Assembly: GCF_002873455.1 (NCBI RefSeq)
Contig: NZ_MCUN01000007.1
Span: 186,001-250,000 of the forward strand
DNA from: Vibrio splendidus
Lineage (GTDB): Bacteria > Pseudomonadota > Gammaproteobacteria > Enterobacterales > Vibrionaceae
Direction of reading: 5' to 3'
Length of the DNA: 64,000 bases
A program made the translations under genes and the position numbers. Shown piece after piece: positions 52,201-57,265 of this stretch; positions within the stretch are counted from its first letter, which is position 1, and every line of letters starts with the position of its first letter. The notes below the pieces were generated by a model. That model was not told the DNA's origin and did not search any database. It was given only the letters and a program-made list of their open reading frames with translations.

Positions 52201-54715
52201 CAACGAAGATGGTACTTGGTCATTTACGCCAAACGAAAATTTCAATGGCGATGTGCCAATGACGTTTAACGTTAGTGATGGCCAAGAGACAATTTCAGTC
52301 GACGGTAACATCGATGTTACGCCAGTGAATGATGCACCTGAAGCACCAATGATTGAGATGCAAAGTGAAGAAGATGTGGTCATGGTGATTGACCCAGCCT
52401 ACATCGCGGATCAAGTCACAGACCTTGATGGCGACGAGATCAGCATCGAAAGCATCACGGTTCGTGCTCCAGCGAATGCGACCTTAACTCAGCAACCAGA
52501 TGGCATGTATCACTTAGTGACTACGCAAGACTTCAATGGCTTGGTAGAACTGGGTTATCAGGCAACTGATGGTGAAGAAGTGGTTGATGGCTCGCTGAAT
52601 GTGGATGTCATTCCGGTTAACGACGCACCATTTAACGTCGGTAACGCAATGATGACCACAGACGAAGATGGCGCGTTCACCTTCGATGCTGGCGACTTGA
52701 TGAACTTGTTCGGTGACATTGATACCGCTGACCTTGTTGTTTCTCGTATTATCACCGCAGACGGTGAAGATGGCGGAGAAGTAACAGATAACGGTGATGG
52801 TACTTGGACATTCACACCAACAGGCGATTTTGCGGGCGTTTCTGACCTTCAAGTTGTCGTAAGTGACGGTGAGTTTGAAACGGTTCTCGATGTTCCTGTA
52901 TACGTACGTCCTGTCGCTGATGGCGCGGTTATTTCAACTGACCATGACGGTCCATTAGTCTTCGGTGAAGATGAAACCGGTCACCTAGGGCTGAATGTTG
53001 GTCTAGTTGATGATTCGGAAACGCTAAGTAACTTGGTGATGACAGGTTTCCCTGTTGGATTCGAGGTAACAGATGGTGTGAATACCGTGATGATCACCGA
53101 GCCGGGTCAATACATCGACCTGTTCGATTGGGATATCTCAAACATTCAAATGACGCCTCCAGAAGATTTCCATGGTGAATTCTTCGTAACGGTAAGTGCT
53201 ACAACGGTTGATTACGGAGATGAGCCAGAAGCATTTGAAGATGGCATCGATTCAGGTGATTTCGAAACCGTAGCGGGTGATTCCATCATCCTAACGGCGG
53301 ACGAGCTAATCGGTTTAGCTGAAAATGTGGATGCTGACAGCGACGATGAAGTGAAACTGGTTCATCTAGCAGACCGCAGCCAAGGTGAGATTGTCGATAA
53401 TGGCGATGGCACTTGGACGTTCACACCAGCACCAGGCTTCATTGGTGAAGCAGACATTGCTTACGTGATTGATAAAGATGGCGTGCTTCATGATGAGCAA
53501 ACTGGCGTGGTCGTGAAAGAAGGAGACTCACCAGAGAATGCAGCACCAGAAGTTAACAGCATCACAACGACGGAAATCGCAGCTGATGCAACCTTGTCGT
53601 TCACTGATCAAGACATGTTAGCGAACCTGAGCGATGCAGAAGGCGATAGCTTGAGCATTGAGTCAGTAAGCTTGATGGAAGGCCAGGGCGTGATAGAAAG
53701 CGATAACCAAGGTAACTATCAATTCACACCTGCTGAAGACTACACCGGCGATGTTCAAGTTGGGTTTATAGCGACGGATGGCGAAAATCGTATCGAAAGC
53801 TTCTTCAATGTCGATATCCAAGGTGGTGATGAAGCAGCGGCGAGTGAAGGTTATGCTTTAGCTGATGATGGTTCACTAACTATCACTGAGTCACAGCTGG
53901 TGGATGAGTTAGGTGTGAGTGATTCTGCACAAGTCGTTGATGTTGCAGATGCGAACGATGCTGGCTTCTTTGCTGAATCTGGTGAAGGTGAGTGGACTTA
54001 CTGGCCGAACGAAGACTTCGATGGCAATTTAGCGATGAATGTTGAAGTTAACGACGGCGGTGAAGTATCAAGCCACAGCTTAAGTATCCAAGTAGCCGAT
54101 GATTCAGTGCAAAGTGATGAACCACAAGTTCAAGTTGCTCAAACAACAGAAGAGCAACAAGTGGAAGTGGTTCAACAAGCTGATGACCAATCTCAAGATG
54201 CTGAAGCTGACACTGAAGACAATGCGGCAGATGTAACGGCGGCACCGGGCGATACCATCTCTATTTCGATTCCAGATGAGGTGAGTGGTAATGAATCGGT
54301 TGATTACGCTGATATGTCTGGCTTACCTGAGGGCGCTACTGTGAGCAACGCACTGGATAACGGTGATGGTAGCTTCACAATCAGTGGCAACTTAGAGCAG
54401 CCTGTATCCGTTGAACTTCCAGAAGGTTACGAAGGTACTAGCGAGATCCAATTCCAAGGTTACGACGAATTGGGTAGTTCAATAGACGGTGCTAGCGGTT
54501 CTGTTGAAGTTGAGGTCGATGATCAATACACCATGCAAGGTTCTACTCAAGAGCAGCAACCAGACATGGCTGGTATGGAATCTGGTGGCAGCGACTGGAC
54601 AAGTTCAGGTGGTCAAGATCAAGGTGTTGACTTCACGGACGATTCTGGAAGCTTCGATTCAGATTCTCAAATCGAAACCGATCAAAGCAACGATTTTGAT
54701 CAGAGCTCTATCTAA
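34292..54715 (+). CDS. Giant cadherin-like tandem-repeat surface/secreted protein (6807 aa)
   Basis: A single uninterrupted frame encodes 6807 residues. The N-terminus (about 1-210) is low-complexity, rich in Asn, Gln, Ser, Gly and acids, with no signal peptide. Then come dozens of about 95-residue beta-sandwich repeats of cadherin-like/tandem-95 type (VNDAP, EDGSIT, DxDGD, NGDGTYTF, PNENFNGD), likely calcium-binding. Four non-repeat islands interrupt them: about 1570-1830; about 2527-2850, a DUF4114-like domain with GFEDLYGGGDADY; about 3815-3985, a jelly-roll-like region; and about 4715-4990, carboxypeptidase-regulatory-like plus a YfaP/DUF2135-like segment with RIVVTWGESPRDMD. I see no RTX nonapeptides and no LapG-type cleavage motif. 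The acidic, Ser-rich C-terminal tail is the probable T1SS signal. It is likely a giant adhesin or biofilm protein. Confidence 0.93.
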   Translation: MAGENNQNNQNEDLNDAVEQTDTNDAGTPSQQQNQQNQQNTIASTVATGAENTDAADEINQALEDNPSGAGNAEEASASGAAVQEESSESDSGSDAAQSNVVGGASSEAGSDNASSSSGGAGAGAQAVGGDNAEAATGGADAEGNEEQGQAARTSAAPSATSSESDDQQADDDLDSQTVEETFAVDVQASDEETISEVEDDFDSETVSETFKIQVESENDAPEVEQDLAYIMDEDGSITFTQEQLLEYASDVDGDELVASNVQVGADATVQDNGDGTFTVVPSADFNGELDLTFDISDGQETISSAIDLTVRPINDAPVPEDKTFEIEEDGTLIFTDADLLTGATDIEGDNLTVESVTYDGGDGILTDNGNGTYSFAPNENFNGDVNFSFDVSDGTDTVAANIDVNVIAVDDAPVSGDLAYSVDEDGSIRLSQEQLLSQASDVEGDDLTASNLTVGGDATVTQNDDGSFTITPDENFNGDIDISFDISDGTNTVQASADLTVNPVNDLPIPQDQQFSIEEDGTLQFTDADLLTGATDIEGDNLTVEGIAYEGTDGVLTDHGDGSYSFAPNENFNGDVNFSFDVSDGTDTVSANIDVSVTPENDPPVAGSTSYTVNEDNSITISDAQLLATSSDIEGDVSIDNVTYSGSDGVLEINGNGTYTFSPNENFNGEIALDVVVADEDGATDATTAGITVLEVNDPPVAGPTSYTIDEDSVLTFSESQVLLNASDVEGDVELVGISYDGPDGIFSVNGDGTCSFAPNENFNGQVQLDVTIRDEDGAEVETVINVDVLPINDAPVSGDLAYNVNEDGSITLSQEQLLSQASDVEGEDLTASDLTVDGNASVTANDDGSFTIVPDANFNGDIDIQFNITDGTDTVQATADLTVNPVNDLPVPQDQQFTIQEDGTLQFTDADLLTGATDIDGDNLTVEGISYTGGDGVLTDHGDGTYTFAPNENFNGDVNFSFDVSDGTETVSANIDVSVTPENDPPVAGSTSYMVNEDNAITISDEQLLANSSDVEGAVSIDSVTYSGTDGVFQDNGDGSYTFLPNENFSGDISLDVIVADEDGSIDETTAGITVLEVNDPPVAGSTSYTIDEDSVLTFSESQILVNASDVEGDVELVGISYDGSDGIFTVNGDGTCSFAPNENFNGQVQLGVTIQDEDGATVETHINVDVLPINDAPVSGDLAYTINEDSSITLSQEQLLARAGDIDSDNLEAINLSTDENATIQQNDDGSYTITPDADYNGNLDLSFDIIDNDGGEVQVGLDITVNPLNDLPQAQDQQFTIEEDGTLLFTDSDLLAGASDIDGDELSIENVLYTGADGVLSDNGDGTYSFAPNENFNGDVQFSFDVSDGTGSTTALIDVSVTPENDPPVAGSTAYTVQEDGQITISDEQLLANSSDVEGDVALSSVTYAGDDGSFVENGNGTYTFTPNENFDGDISLDVVVVDEDGATATTTAGIDVIAVNDGPETSGIQAEVDEDNSITITQEQLLANATDVEGDELTASNLQTNDPDATIVENGDGSFTITHTENFNGELDFTYSISDGDSEVLTTLDLTVNPVNDAPEAGEEIFIQAEEDQTVGVTLREEPALRLDQAPENGIIEANVNNEWVELEVGQEVPADTEVRFVPSEGALAEGTHTTQIGTFDDNASVDDWGTEVDPYTREFSDGDLTVTVQSNDDPLGAWNGNTHIGHGLGDTDRQGLSGDEKLTISVEGQDINEISFHLDGLGGWFMEESRHFTEVEIKAFNEDGDLIDSMTYHKEDRGGYETDYTLTVDQPVSYFELGTVQGNGTYVVQNMTVSQTFHDEAVFTSIGVDGSEITETVELNIRAGDNEIELTADLPNITIDTEGSAQFASVVITEEQLLAQASDIDGDDLDIQNLELVGENSEHATLTDNGDGTWTVTPDENFHGEIELGYQVTDGELTDSNIININFESVNDAPIVSGPMVLSTDEDQGITFSADDLLANTTDVEGDALSISDITYGGDDGDLVDNGDGTFTFMPNENFNGEIDIDYKVFDGSDEVATHLDLTVVPVNDVPVPGEPLHTQMLENGSMIIEAKDLLSGATDVDGDILHVENLLLADPTQGTLTDNGDNTFTFEPAEDFYGEVNLTFDISDGQASAPSTARVDVEIVNEGPEVSGPIEAAVDEDGSITITQEDLLANATDVDGDNLEAVNFATNDPNAVVVENSDGSFTITPSADFFGEIEFTYDVTDAIETVAADLNLTVNPINDAPDVPDMSFSTEDGQAITITEAELLAQATDVEGDDLSVLNVTSASDTVDVTDNGDGTYTLTPEQGFFGNVDLTFDVSDGTDVVAANIDLKVEFVNDSPEATPMVADVDEDGSILVTQAMLLENASDQDGDELFASALETNDPNASIVDNGDGTYTVTPSENFNGDIAFTYEVSDGELSTANDMTLTVNPVNDIPMVAPGMYHIEEDGSILFTQEDLLSGAVDIDGDDLSVTSINYSGDEGTVTDNGDGTFSFVPEEHFSGDLQFSFTVTDGTTEVVQDLNVHIEAVADAPDLVITDGDGVNVDDQAILVEPGGIVELNIAAALVDQDLSETLTVTVDGVPEGSVIQYDNEGVLNDQDNGITSYNDTEITVTFEGETAGYQNTAGYYKVDEDGNITGVEVVYENASQVGGGGNLVPGQDQFSFQVEEGESFNLFLIPNGHQHNDFDAMQEGQYEFRAADGSPANMDTVDPQLVFVSADGSETVIQGQNGDAIFHGGSSSQLNQDGIEHTRTTVNEDGELVYGFEDLYGGGDADYSDFNFTIDVGEVNSQIYSGEVTVGPDGTVNLPTTAIENALQIQLPEDFNEQLEVHVTATATELSNDDSETVSQTIYINATGAHIEHAPEALPVAATVEEDGSIIITQDDLLANARDLDGDQLTALNLATDDDSVTITDNGDGTYTLTPDADFNGDVSFTFDVSDGDDVVSTNLELTVSPVNDGPEAQDQAFTVGEDGVLTFNDQDLLTGATDIEGDDLSVEGVIYTGTDGVLTDNGDGTYSFAPNENFNGDVNFSFNVSDGTDTVTANIDVSVTPENDPPVAGSTSYTVHEDNSITISNEQLLANSSDIEGEVAIDSVTYSGSDGVLEINGEGTYTFSPNENFNGEVSLDVVVVDEDDAVVSTTAGITVLEVNDPPVAGPTSYTIDEDSVLTFNESQVLLNASDIEGDVQLVEINYDGPDGIFSINGDGTCSFAPNENFNGQVQLDVTIQDEDGAQVDTHVTVDVLPINDVPVSGDLAYSVEEDGSITLSQEQLLSQASDVDGDDLTASNLMVDGDATVVANDDGSFTITPDANFNGDIDLTFDISDGTDTLVATADLTVNPVNDLPQPQGQTFSIGEDGVLNFTDEDLLTGATDIDGDDLSVEGVTYTGADGILTDNGDGSYSFAPNENFNGDVNFNFDVSDGTDTVQANIDVSVTPENDPPVAGSTSYTVHEDNSITISNEQLLANSSDIEGEVAIDSVTYTGSDGVFEDNGDGTYTFSPNENFNGEVSLTVVVTDEEGATEATTAGITVLEVNDPPIAGSTSYSVNEDEVITISSEQLLANASDIEGEVAIDSVNYTGSDGIFTDNGDGTFSFAPNANFDGDVSLDVVVTDEDGATVATNASIDVLPVNDAPVSGDLAYSVDEDGSISLSQEQLLAQASDVDGDNLTAANLTVGGDATVTVNDDGSFTITPDANFNGDIDLNFDITDGDATLQATADLTVNPVNDLPTVGEPQFVIQEDTSFTFTEEQLLQNAGDIDGDNLTVENVASDSGSLVDNGDGTYTFAPNENFDGNVNVTFDVNDGTATVPAEATIDVQSVVDMPELSIASDLVIASDNFESGSNGWNASTESSQGFDSGDMLGRIGGTGGEEAVSKTYDIPSDVSEVNISFSFYEIDSWDGESFQIFVGGEELTSLDSSAFQTQDGTTTLYDSAGNEVGEVVHGVSQGEGFSGWNEQAHQINLTVPVEDGQLELGFGSTLNQAISDESFGIDNIEITVSDAEYQIIGTEDTPVPLDIDAALTDTDGSENLAILIEDVPEGSSLSAGTDNGDGTWSLQPEELAGLEFIPSGDFNGDVVLTVNATSTDVDTGTTATATQDVTIHISPANDAPEVDGDISAVTAEDNSITLTQEQLLEHAVDIDGDDLSAINLTTNDENATVQMNDDGSFTITPSENFNGNIEFSYDVTDGEDMVAAGLDLTVTPVNDAPEPQDQAFTIGEDGVLNFTDADLLTGATDVEGDDLTVESVTYTGADGVLTDNGDGSYGFAPNENFNGDVNFSFDVSDGTDTVQANIEVSVTPENDPPVAGSTSYTVHEDNSITISNEQLLANSSDIEGEVAIDNVTYSGADGVFEDNGDGTYTFLPNENFNGEVSLDVVVTDEDGATEATTAGITVLEVNDPPIAGSTSYSVNEDEVITISSEQLLANASDIEGEVAIDSVSYTGADGIFTDNGNGTFSFAPNENFDGDVSLDVVVTDEDGATTATTASIDVLPINDPPVSGDLSYSIDEDGSIVLTQEQLLSQASDVDGDDLTASNLSAGDNATVVDNGDGTFTVTPDADFNGNIDLSFDISDGTESIVANADLTVNPINDLPTSDDVYANVDEDNIITITQEQLLANAADIEGDDLVASDLTLVGDDATIVDNGDGTFSITPSENFNGYIDVAYSISDGDTPIAANLGLTVDPVNDAPIVSADVAITIEEDGSYTITQEELLQFATDIEDDDMTAIIGEQGDDTTVTGTVLDAETGSPVAGADVTLTDNVGHSYETETDQSGNYSVSGPVVDQGTITIEQDGSITNSFIVPAGEETNGGVTAISEVLEETDMRIVVTWGESPRDMDNHLWLYDTESGNELDHIYYRDMNHDLGGGNVVQQDVDDTNGGGPETITIPNYQDADMHYSVHNYTSRSWDVDGVEDVQVQVFVGDTLVETFSPDLSENPSGDHWHVFDIVNGVIVPSQDVGTQNAFDLPTAEEALANENGIDISELLTGGEDDDTTDETGDSTDQTGELAGETGGNEPSIGDVSIENALITDNGDGTYTITPEENFNGEFSISYSVDDGNGGVTPAELDVTVTAVNDLSVIYDHNYTVNEDGSLTFTDEQLLAGATDIDGDDLSVESVNYEGTDGVFTDNGDGTYTFAPNENFNGNVDLTYDVSDGTDVVSANIDVQVVPINDVPVAGTTSYTVAEDGSITLSDAQLLANSSDVEGEVFVSDVTYSGTDGVFTDNGDGTYTFAPNENFNGDISLDVSVMDEDGATAETTAGIDVIAVNDLPVAGSTAYSVDEDDVITLSDAQLLANSSDLEGDVSVSDVSYSGTEGIFTNNGDGTYSFAPNENFNGNVSLDVIVEDEEGATAQTTAGIEVITVNDAPVAGNVAYSVDEDGSITLSQEQLLANASDVDGDNLTAANLTAGDNATVTANDDGSFTITPDADFNGDIDLSFDVSDGIETVQAGVDLTVNPVNDLPTVVDQSFTVEEDGTLTFTDADLLAGATDIDGDDLSIADVSYTGSEGVFTDNGDGTYSFAPNENFNGDVNLGFTVSDGTDKVDANIDVTVTDINDAPVAGATSYQMNEDGTITLSPEQLIANSSDVDGQVSLDSVSYSGPDGILVQNEDGSVTFAPNENFNGDISLDVTVIDDDGATAETTAGIEVIAVNDAPVAGNVAYSVDEDGSITLSQEQLLANASDVDGDDLTATNLSAGDNATVTANDDGSFTITPDADFNGDIDLSFDVSDGIETVQAGVDLTVNPVNDLPTAADQSFTVEEDGTLTFTDADLLAGAADIDGDDLSIADVSYTGAEGVFTDNGDGTYSFAPNENFNGDVNLGFTVTDGTEKVDANIDVTVTDVNDAPVAGSTSYQMNEDGTITISPEQLIANSSDVDGEVSLESATYSGSNGTLVQNDNGSVTFTPNENFNGDISLDVVVTDDDGATVTTTAGIEVLAVNDGPVSEEVELTTAEDSTILITQDMLLAQATDIDNTADELSASGLQIDPSLGELLDNEDGTWSFTPNENFNGDVPMTFNVSDGQETISVDGNIDVTPVNDAPEAPMIEMQSEEDVVMVIDPAYIADQVTDLDGDEISIESITVRAPANATLTQQPDGMYHLVTTQDFNGLVELGYQATDGEEVVDGSLNVDVIPVNDAPFNVGNAMMTTDEDGAFTFDAGDLMNLFGDIDTADLVVSRIITADGEDGGEVTDNGDGTWTFTPTGDFAGVSDLQVVVSDGEFETVLDVPVYVRPVADGAVISTDHDGPLVFGEDETGHLGLNVGLVDDSETLSNLVMTGFPVGFEVTDGVNTVMITEPGQYIDLFDWDISNIQMTPPEDFHGEFFVTVSATTVDYGDEPEAFEDGIDSGDFETVAGDSIILTADELIGLAENVDADSDDEVKLVHLADRSQGEIVDNGDGTWTFTPAPGFIGEADIAYVIDKDGVLHDEQTGVVVKEGDSPENAAPEVNSITTTEIAADATLSFTDQDMLANLSDAEGDSLSIESVSLMEGQGVIESDNQGNYQFTPAEDYTGDVQVGFIATDGENRIESFFNVDIQGGDEAAASEGYALADDGSLTITESQLVDELGVSDSAQVVDVADANDAGFFAESGEGEWTYWPNEDFDGNLAMNVEVNDGGEVSSHSLSIQVADDSVQSDEPQVQVAQTTEEQQVEVVQQADDQSQDAEADTEDNAADVTAAPGDTISISIPDEVSGNESVDYADMSGLPEGATVSNALDNGDGSFTISGNLEQPVSVELPEGYEGTSEIQFQGYDELGSSIDGASGSVEVEVDDQYTMQGSTQEQQPDMAGMESGGSDWTSSGGQDQGVDFTDDSGSFDSDSQIETDQSNDFDQSSI
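50321..52042 (+). repeat. Tandem 861-bp duplication inside the giant gene
   Basis: Bases 50321-51181 and 51182-52042 encode two nearly identical three-module blocks (each VAGNVAYS..., DQSFTVEEDG..., TSYQMNEDGTI...). The offset is exactly 861 bases, that is 287 codons. Both DNA and protein are highly similar, pointing to a recent in-frame duplication. Older copies of the same module types occur through most of the gene. Confidence 0.85.
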
Positions 54716-54777
54716 CCCAAAGAGTTCAGTTTTTCTGAACTTACAACCAGACAGGGCAGCGTAATGTTGCCCTCATT

Positions 54778-54812
54778 AAAGCCACGTAGAGTCACCTTTA
54801 CGTGGCTTTTTT
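54778..54812 (+). terminator. Terminator after the giant gene
   Basis: A stem of AAAGCCACGTA with TACGTGGCTTT and a 10-base loop is followed by a T-run, about 65 bases past the stop. Two smaller stems precede it: GTTCAG/CTGAAC near 54725-54740 and GGGCA/TGCCC near 54755-54772. Confidence 0.88.
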
Positions 54813-54936
54813 ATTTGTCGTTCTATTCATTGCGTTGGTTTTAAAAAACTGCCTTCTCAAACTAAGCACTAAAAACTTGTGAACGCGTAAAAATGTCCTT
54901 AATTATTAGAAGAGTTAATTAAGAAGGAGGGACGAC

Positions 54937-55290
54937 ATGTATCGATATGTCAGTTCGCCACAAGCGTCGAGATACATCGTGCCACCACCTCAACATCGTG
55001 AGTTGTCGAGTGTGGATGTGCCTGAGTCTGAATTAGAGATGCGAGAAATTCTAAATAATTGGTTTGCCGATGGTTTGGCTCCCATTATTCAAAGTGAAGA
55101 CGATTATATTTCGGCAAGCGACCAAGTTCGATTTGAGAAACTCAGCCGTACGGTTGGTATGTTATTGAGGAACAAAGACTATTACTTTGCAACTAAGCGT
55201 ATTTTGTCTTTGTGGGAACAAGACTGCCTTGAAACCACCTATGTTAATTACCTTATTCTGCGTAGTGAAAGATCCAATTCGTTAAGGTGA
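54937..55290 (+). CDS. Small protein of unrecognised family, copy B (end of giant-gene arm)
   Basis: A 117-residue protein with a very strong GGAGGG ribosome site. It is the paralogue of the protein at 24550-24924: both share MY at the start, DVPE-x-E-x-E-x-REI, a following W, and an LLRN-x-x-Y-x-x-A-x-x-R-x-L-x-x-W segment. It appears soluble and helical. It follows the giant gene on the same strand after a terminator, so it probably has its own promoter. I cannot name the family. Presence at both outer ends of the divergent secretion locus suggests a dedicated but unknown function. Confidence 0.82.
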   Translation: MYRYVSSPQASRYIVPPPQHRELSSVDVPESELEMREILNNWFADGLAPIIQSEDDYISASDQVRFEKLSRTVGMLLRNKDYYFATKRILSLWEQDCLETTYVNYLILRSERSNSLR

Positions 55291-55547
55291 ATAAGCGCAG
55301 CCTTGGTGTGTTGACCATAATTGTTTGTTTTGAGTGTTTATGATATTCAAGTTTGCTAGGAAAGTAGGCAAACAAAAAGGGCAAGCTTTTGAGGCTCACC
55401 CTTAAGGTTCTTTCTTTTAGTTAACGTTATTGTTTTCATTTCACGTCGTTGTTTTCACTTAACGCTATTGTTTTCAATTAACATTGTTATTTTCACTCAG
55501 CGTTGCTGTTTTTACTCGTTGCTATTACTTTTCAGCAAGGGTGTGAC
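55291..55547. other. Non-coding region with degenerate repeats and a hairpin
   Basis: The stretch at about 55420-55535 consists of roughly six degenerate 18-20-base units built on TTAACG-x-TATTGTTTTCA. A stem with AAGGG and CCCTT ends near 55377-55403 is followed, on the minus strand, by a T-run, so it may terminate the sigma-factor transcript. No gene is seen. Confidence 0.6.
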
Positions 55548-56444
55548 TCACACCCAACCATCAAACTTGAGTCTTTTTTGAATCCTCTCGACCGCTTCTT
55601 TTTGCATCTGTCTAACGCGCTCATTAGAAACATTCACATCTTGCATTTGTCCCACCTCAGATAGCGTTTTCACCTTGTTATCAAAGAAACCAAAACGGTG
55701 AATGAGAACTTTCTGCAATTTGGGTGGCAGCGTGTTTATGATTTGCTCTAGAGCCTGGGTAAAAGACTGATCTTCACAATCTTTTTGAGGGTCGGGGATA
55801 GTTTCACTTTCACACTGTTCAATTACCACTGGTGCGAGGCTGATACCAACCGTTGTTGTTACGTCAATAAACCCACTAAGCGCCACGAGCTGATCGACAC
55901 GTTTTGCTTTAACGCCAGAGCTGTTTGATAACTCTGAAATAGAGATCTCTTTACTCATTTTTTTACTTACATCGAGCTTCTTGGACGCGAGGCTGTTTAT
56001 TTCTTTGCATACGTGGGCGGGCAATCGGACAGTACGACCTTTGTTCATTAATGCGGCTTCAATATTCTCTCGAATCCACCATACGGCGTAGGTCGAAAAG
56101 CGATAACCTGGTTCGGGGTCGTATTTGTCGATTGCTTTGATTAAGCCGATATTACCTTCTTCGATAAGATCAAGCAGTGTAAAGTTGTTACCTTTACGTT
56201 TTAGGTAATTCTTTGCGATTTTTACAACAAGTCGCAGGTTTGATTCGATCATTATGTCGCGTGCTTGCTTGTCACCAGCTCGATTCAATTTTGCGTAATA
56301 TACTTCATCTTCACGCGACAAAAGATCAATGCCCACAATATCTTTTAGATAGTGTGCATAGGGTTCTGTAGTAGTCGAAAATGATTCTTTGATGGGTGTT
56401 TCATCCGTGAGCCCCTGAAACGCAGCAAAACTATCGTTGTTCAT
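55548..56444 (-). CDS. RpoS-like group 2 sigma-70 factor
   Basis: A 298-residue sigma factor with the RpoS-type core: a region 1.2-like start ([19 protein letters not shown]), region 2 ([57 protein letters not shown]), region 3 and region 4 ending with [20 protein letters not shown]. It is shorter than housekeeping-stress RpoS (about 330 residues) and diverged from it, so it is probably an accessory paralogue comparable to the RpoQ/RpoX factors reported in other vibrios. I do not assign a symbol. No anti-sigma gene is adjacent. It sits beside the giant-protein locus and could control it (inference). Confidence 0.9.
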   Translation of the reverse strand: MNNDSFAAFQGLTDETPIKESFSTTTEPYAHYLKDIVGIDLLSREDEVYYAKLNRAGDKQARDIMIESNLRLVVKIAKNYLKRKGNNFTLLDLIEEGNIGLIKAIDKYDPEPGYRFSTYAVWWIRENIEAALMNKGRTVRLPAHVCKEINSLASKKLDVSKKMSKEISISELSNSSGVKAKRVDQLVALSGFIDVTTTVGISLAPVVIEQCESETIPDPQKDCEDQSFTQALEQIINTLPPKLQKVLIHRFGFFDNKVKTLSEVGQMQDVNVSNERVRQMQKEAVERIQKRLKFDGWV

Positions 56445-56566
56445 TTCCTTGTCCTTCTCTAGCCGACTGAACGTTTTGTTTTTTATTTTATTATTATGCC
56501 ACCAAGTGATTAACGCTTGGTTTCATTAGAGTGTAGATAACAGTTTCTTCTTTACCAATAAATAAA

Positions 56567-56815
56567 ATGCAATTTCGTATACTTACGTCACAAAAAAATC
56601 TACAAATAATTAACGATTTTACATCTCATCGAACGTGTCGGTTTTTCATGGGAAACATGACTATGTATGGCTTACAAAGTGTGTGTTATGCATTGGTATG
56701 TGAAGATAAGCTGGGTGAATTTATAGGTGTGTGTGGTTATATAATTGATAGGAAAATTGAGGGTGAAATGGCAAGAGTCGAGGTTCCATGTTTCCAAAGT
56801 ACCTCAGCTCTTTGA
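56567..56815 (+). CDS. Possible small protein (82 aa), doubtful
   Basis: An open frame of 82 codons with three Cys and no recognisable motif. No ribosome site precedes the ATG, and no paralogue is seen in the window. It is reported only because it fills an otherwise empty 488-base gap between the sigma-factor and Hpt genes. It may be chance. Confidence 0.2.
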   Translation: MQFRILTSQKNLQIINDFTSHRTCRFFMGNMTMYGLQSVCYALVCEDKLGEFIGVCGYIIDRKIEGEMARVEVPCFQSTSAL

Positions 56816-56843
56816 CCTGATATTGTTTAGTGCGTAAAGCTTG

Positions 56844-56921
56844 AAAGCTATTACTCAAGACTAAAAGTTTTACCCAAAACTAAAAGCTATTACCCAATAC
56901 AAAAACCTATGGCTAAAAGCT
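56844..56921. repeat. Degenerate 19-20-bp tandem repeat
   Basis: Three good units and a fourth broken one, each opening AAAG: AAAGCTATTACTCAAGACTA, AAAGTTTTACCCAAAACTA, AAAGCTATTACCCAATACA, then a shortened copy. The array lies in non-coding DNA just past the 3' end of the Hpt gene. Confidence 0.75.
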
Positions 56922-56932
56922 CAGTAAATTTG

Positions 56933-57265
56933 CTAATAAGTACTAAGAACCTCATCTATTTGTTTGTTGATGATCTTCATTTCGCTGTAGATAACAGAAA
57001 GATCATCATCTTGAGGAGCAAGCTTGTTAAGTGTGTTTTGTTCGACTTTTTCTAAGGCCACTGTGGCTGTTTCTTCGCCGAAGCTGGCTAATATGCCTTT
57101 CAATGTATGCACAGTAAAATGAAGCTTGCCCCAATCCTGTTTCTGTACCAGTTCTTGTATCTCTTCTAATGAATTGCCATGGTCTTCTTGATACACAGAC
57201 AACACAGCGAAAATTACTTCTCTGTCATTATCTAAGTAGGCATTTAAGGCATCAAAATCTAGCAT
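56933..57265 (-). CDS. Hpt (histidine phosphotransfer) domain protein
   Basis: A stand-alone Hpt protein of 110 residues with the canonical motif HTLKGILASFG (His53). Such proteins relay phosphate between receiver domains of hybrid kinases and response regulators. Its start overlaps the end of the response-regulator/TPR gene by 7 bases, so the two are co-translated and likely partners. The hybrid kinase at 21153-24347 has receivers but no Hpt, so it is one possible phosphate source; that link is inference. The receiver of the pseudo-kinase in the secretion operon is another possible partner. Confidence 0.92.
   Translation of the reverse strand: MLDFDALNAYLDNDREVIFAVLSVYQEDHGNSLEEIQELVQKQDWGKLHFTVHTLKGILASFGEETATVALEKVEQNTLNKLAPQDDDLSVIYSEMKIINKQIDEVLSTY

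Noticed and set aside
34292..54715. Regularly spaced repeats that could suggest a CRISPR array or satellite DNA
   Set aside because: The repeats are about 285 bases long, keep one reading frame for 6807 codons and encode cadherin-like domains; there are no spacer-type unique segments of constant length.
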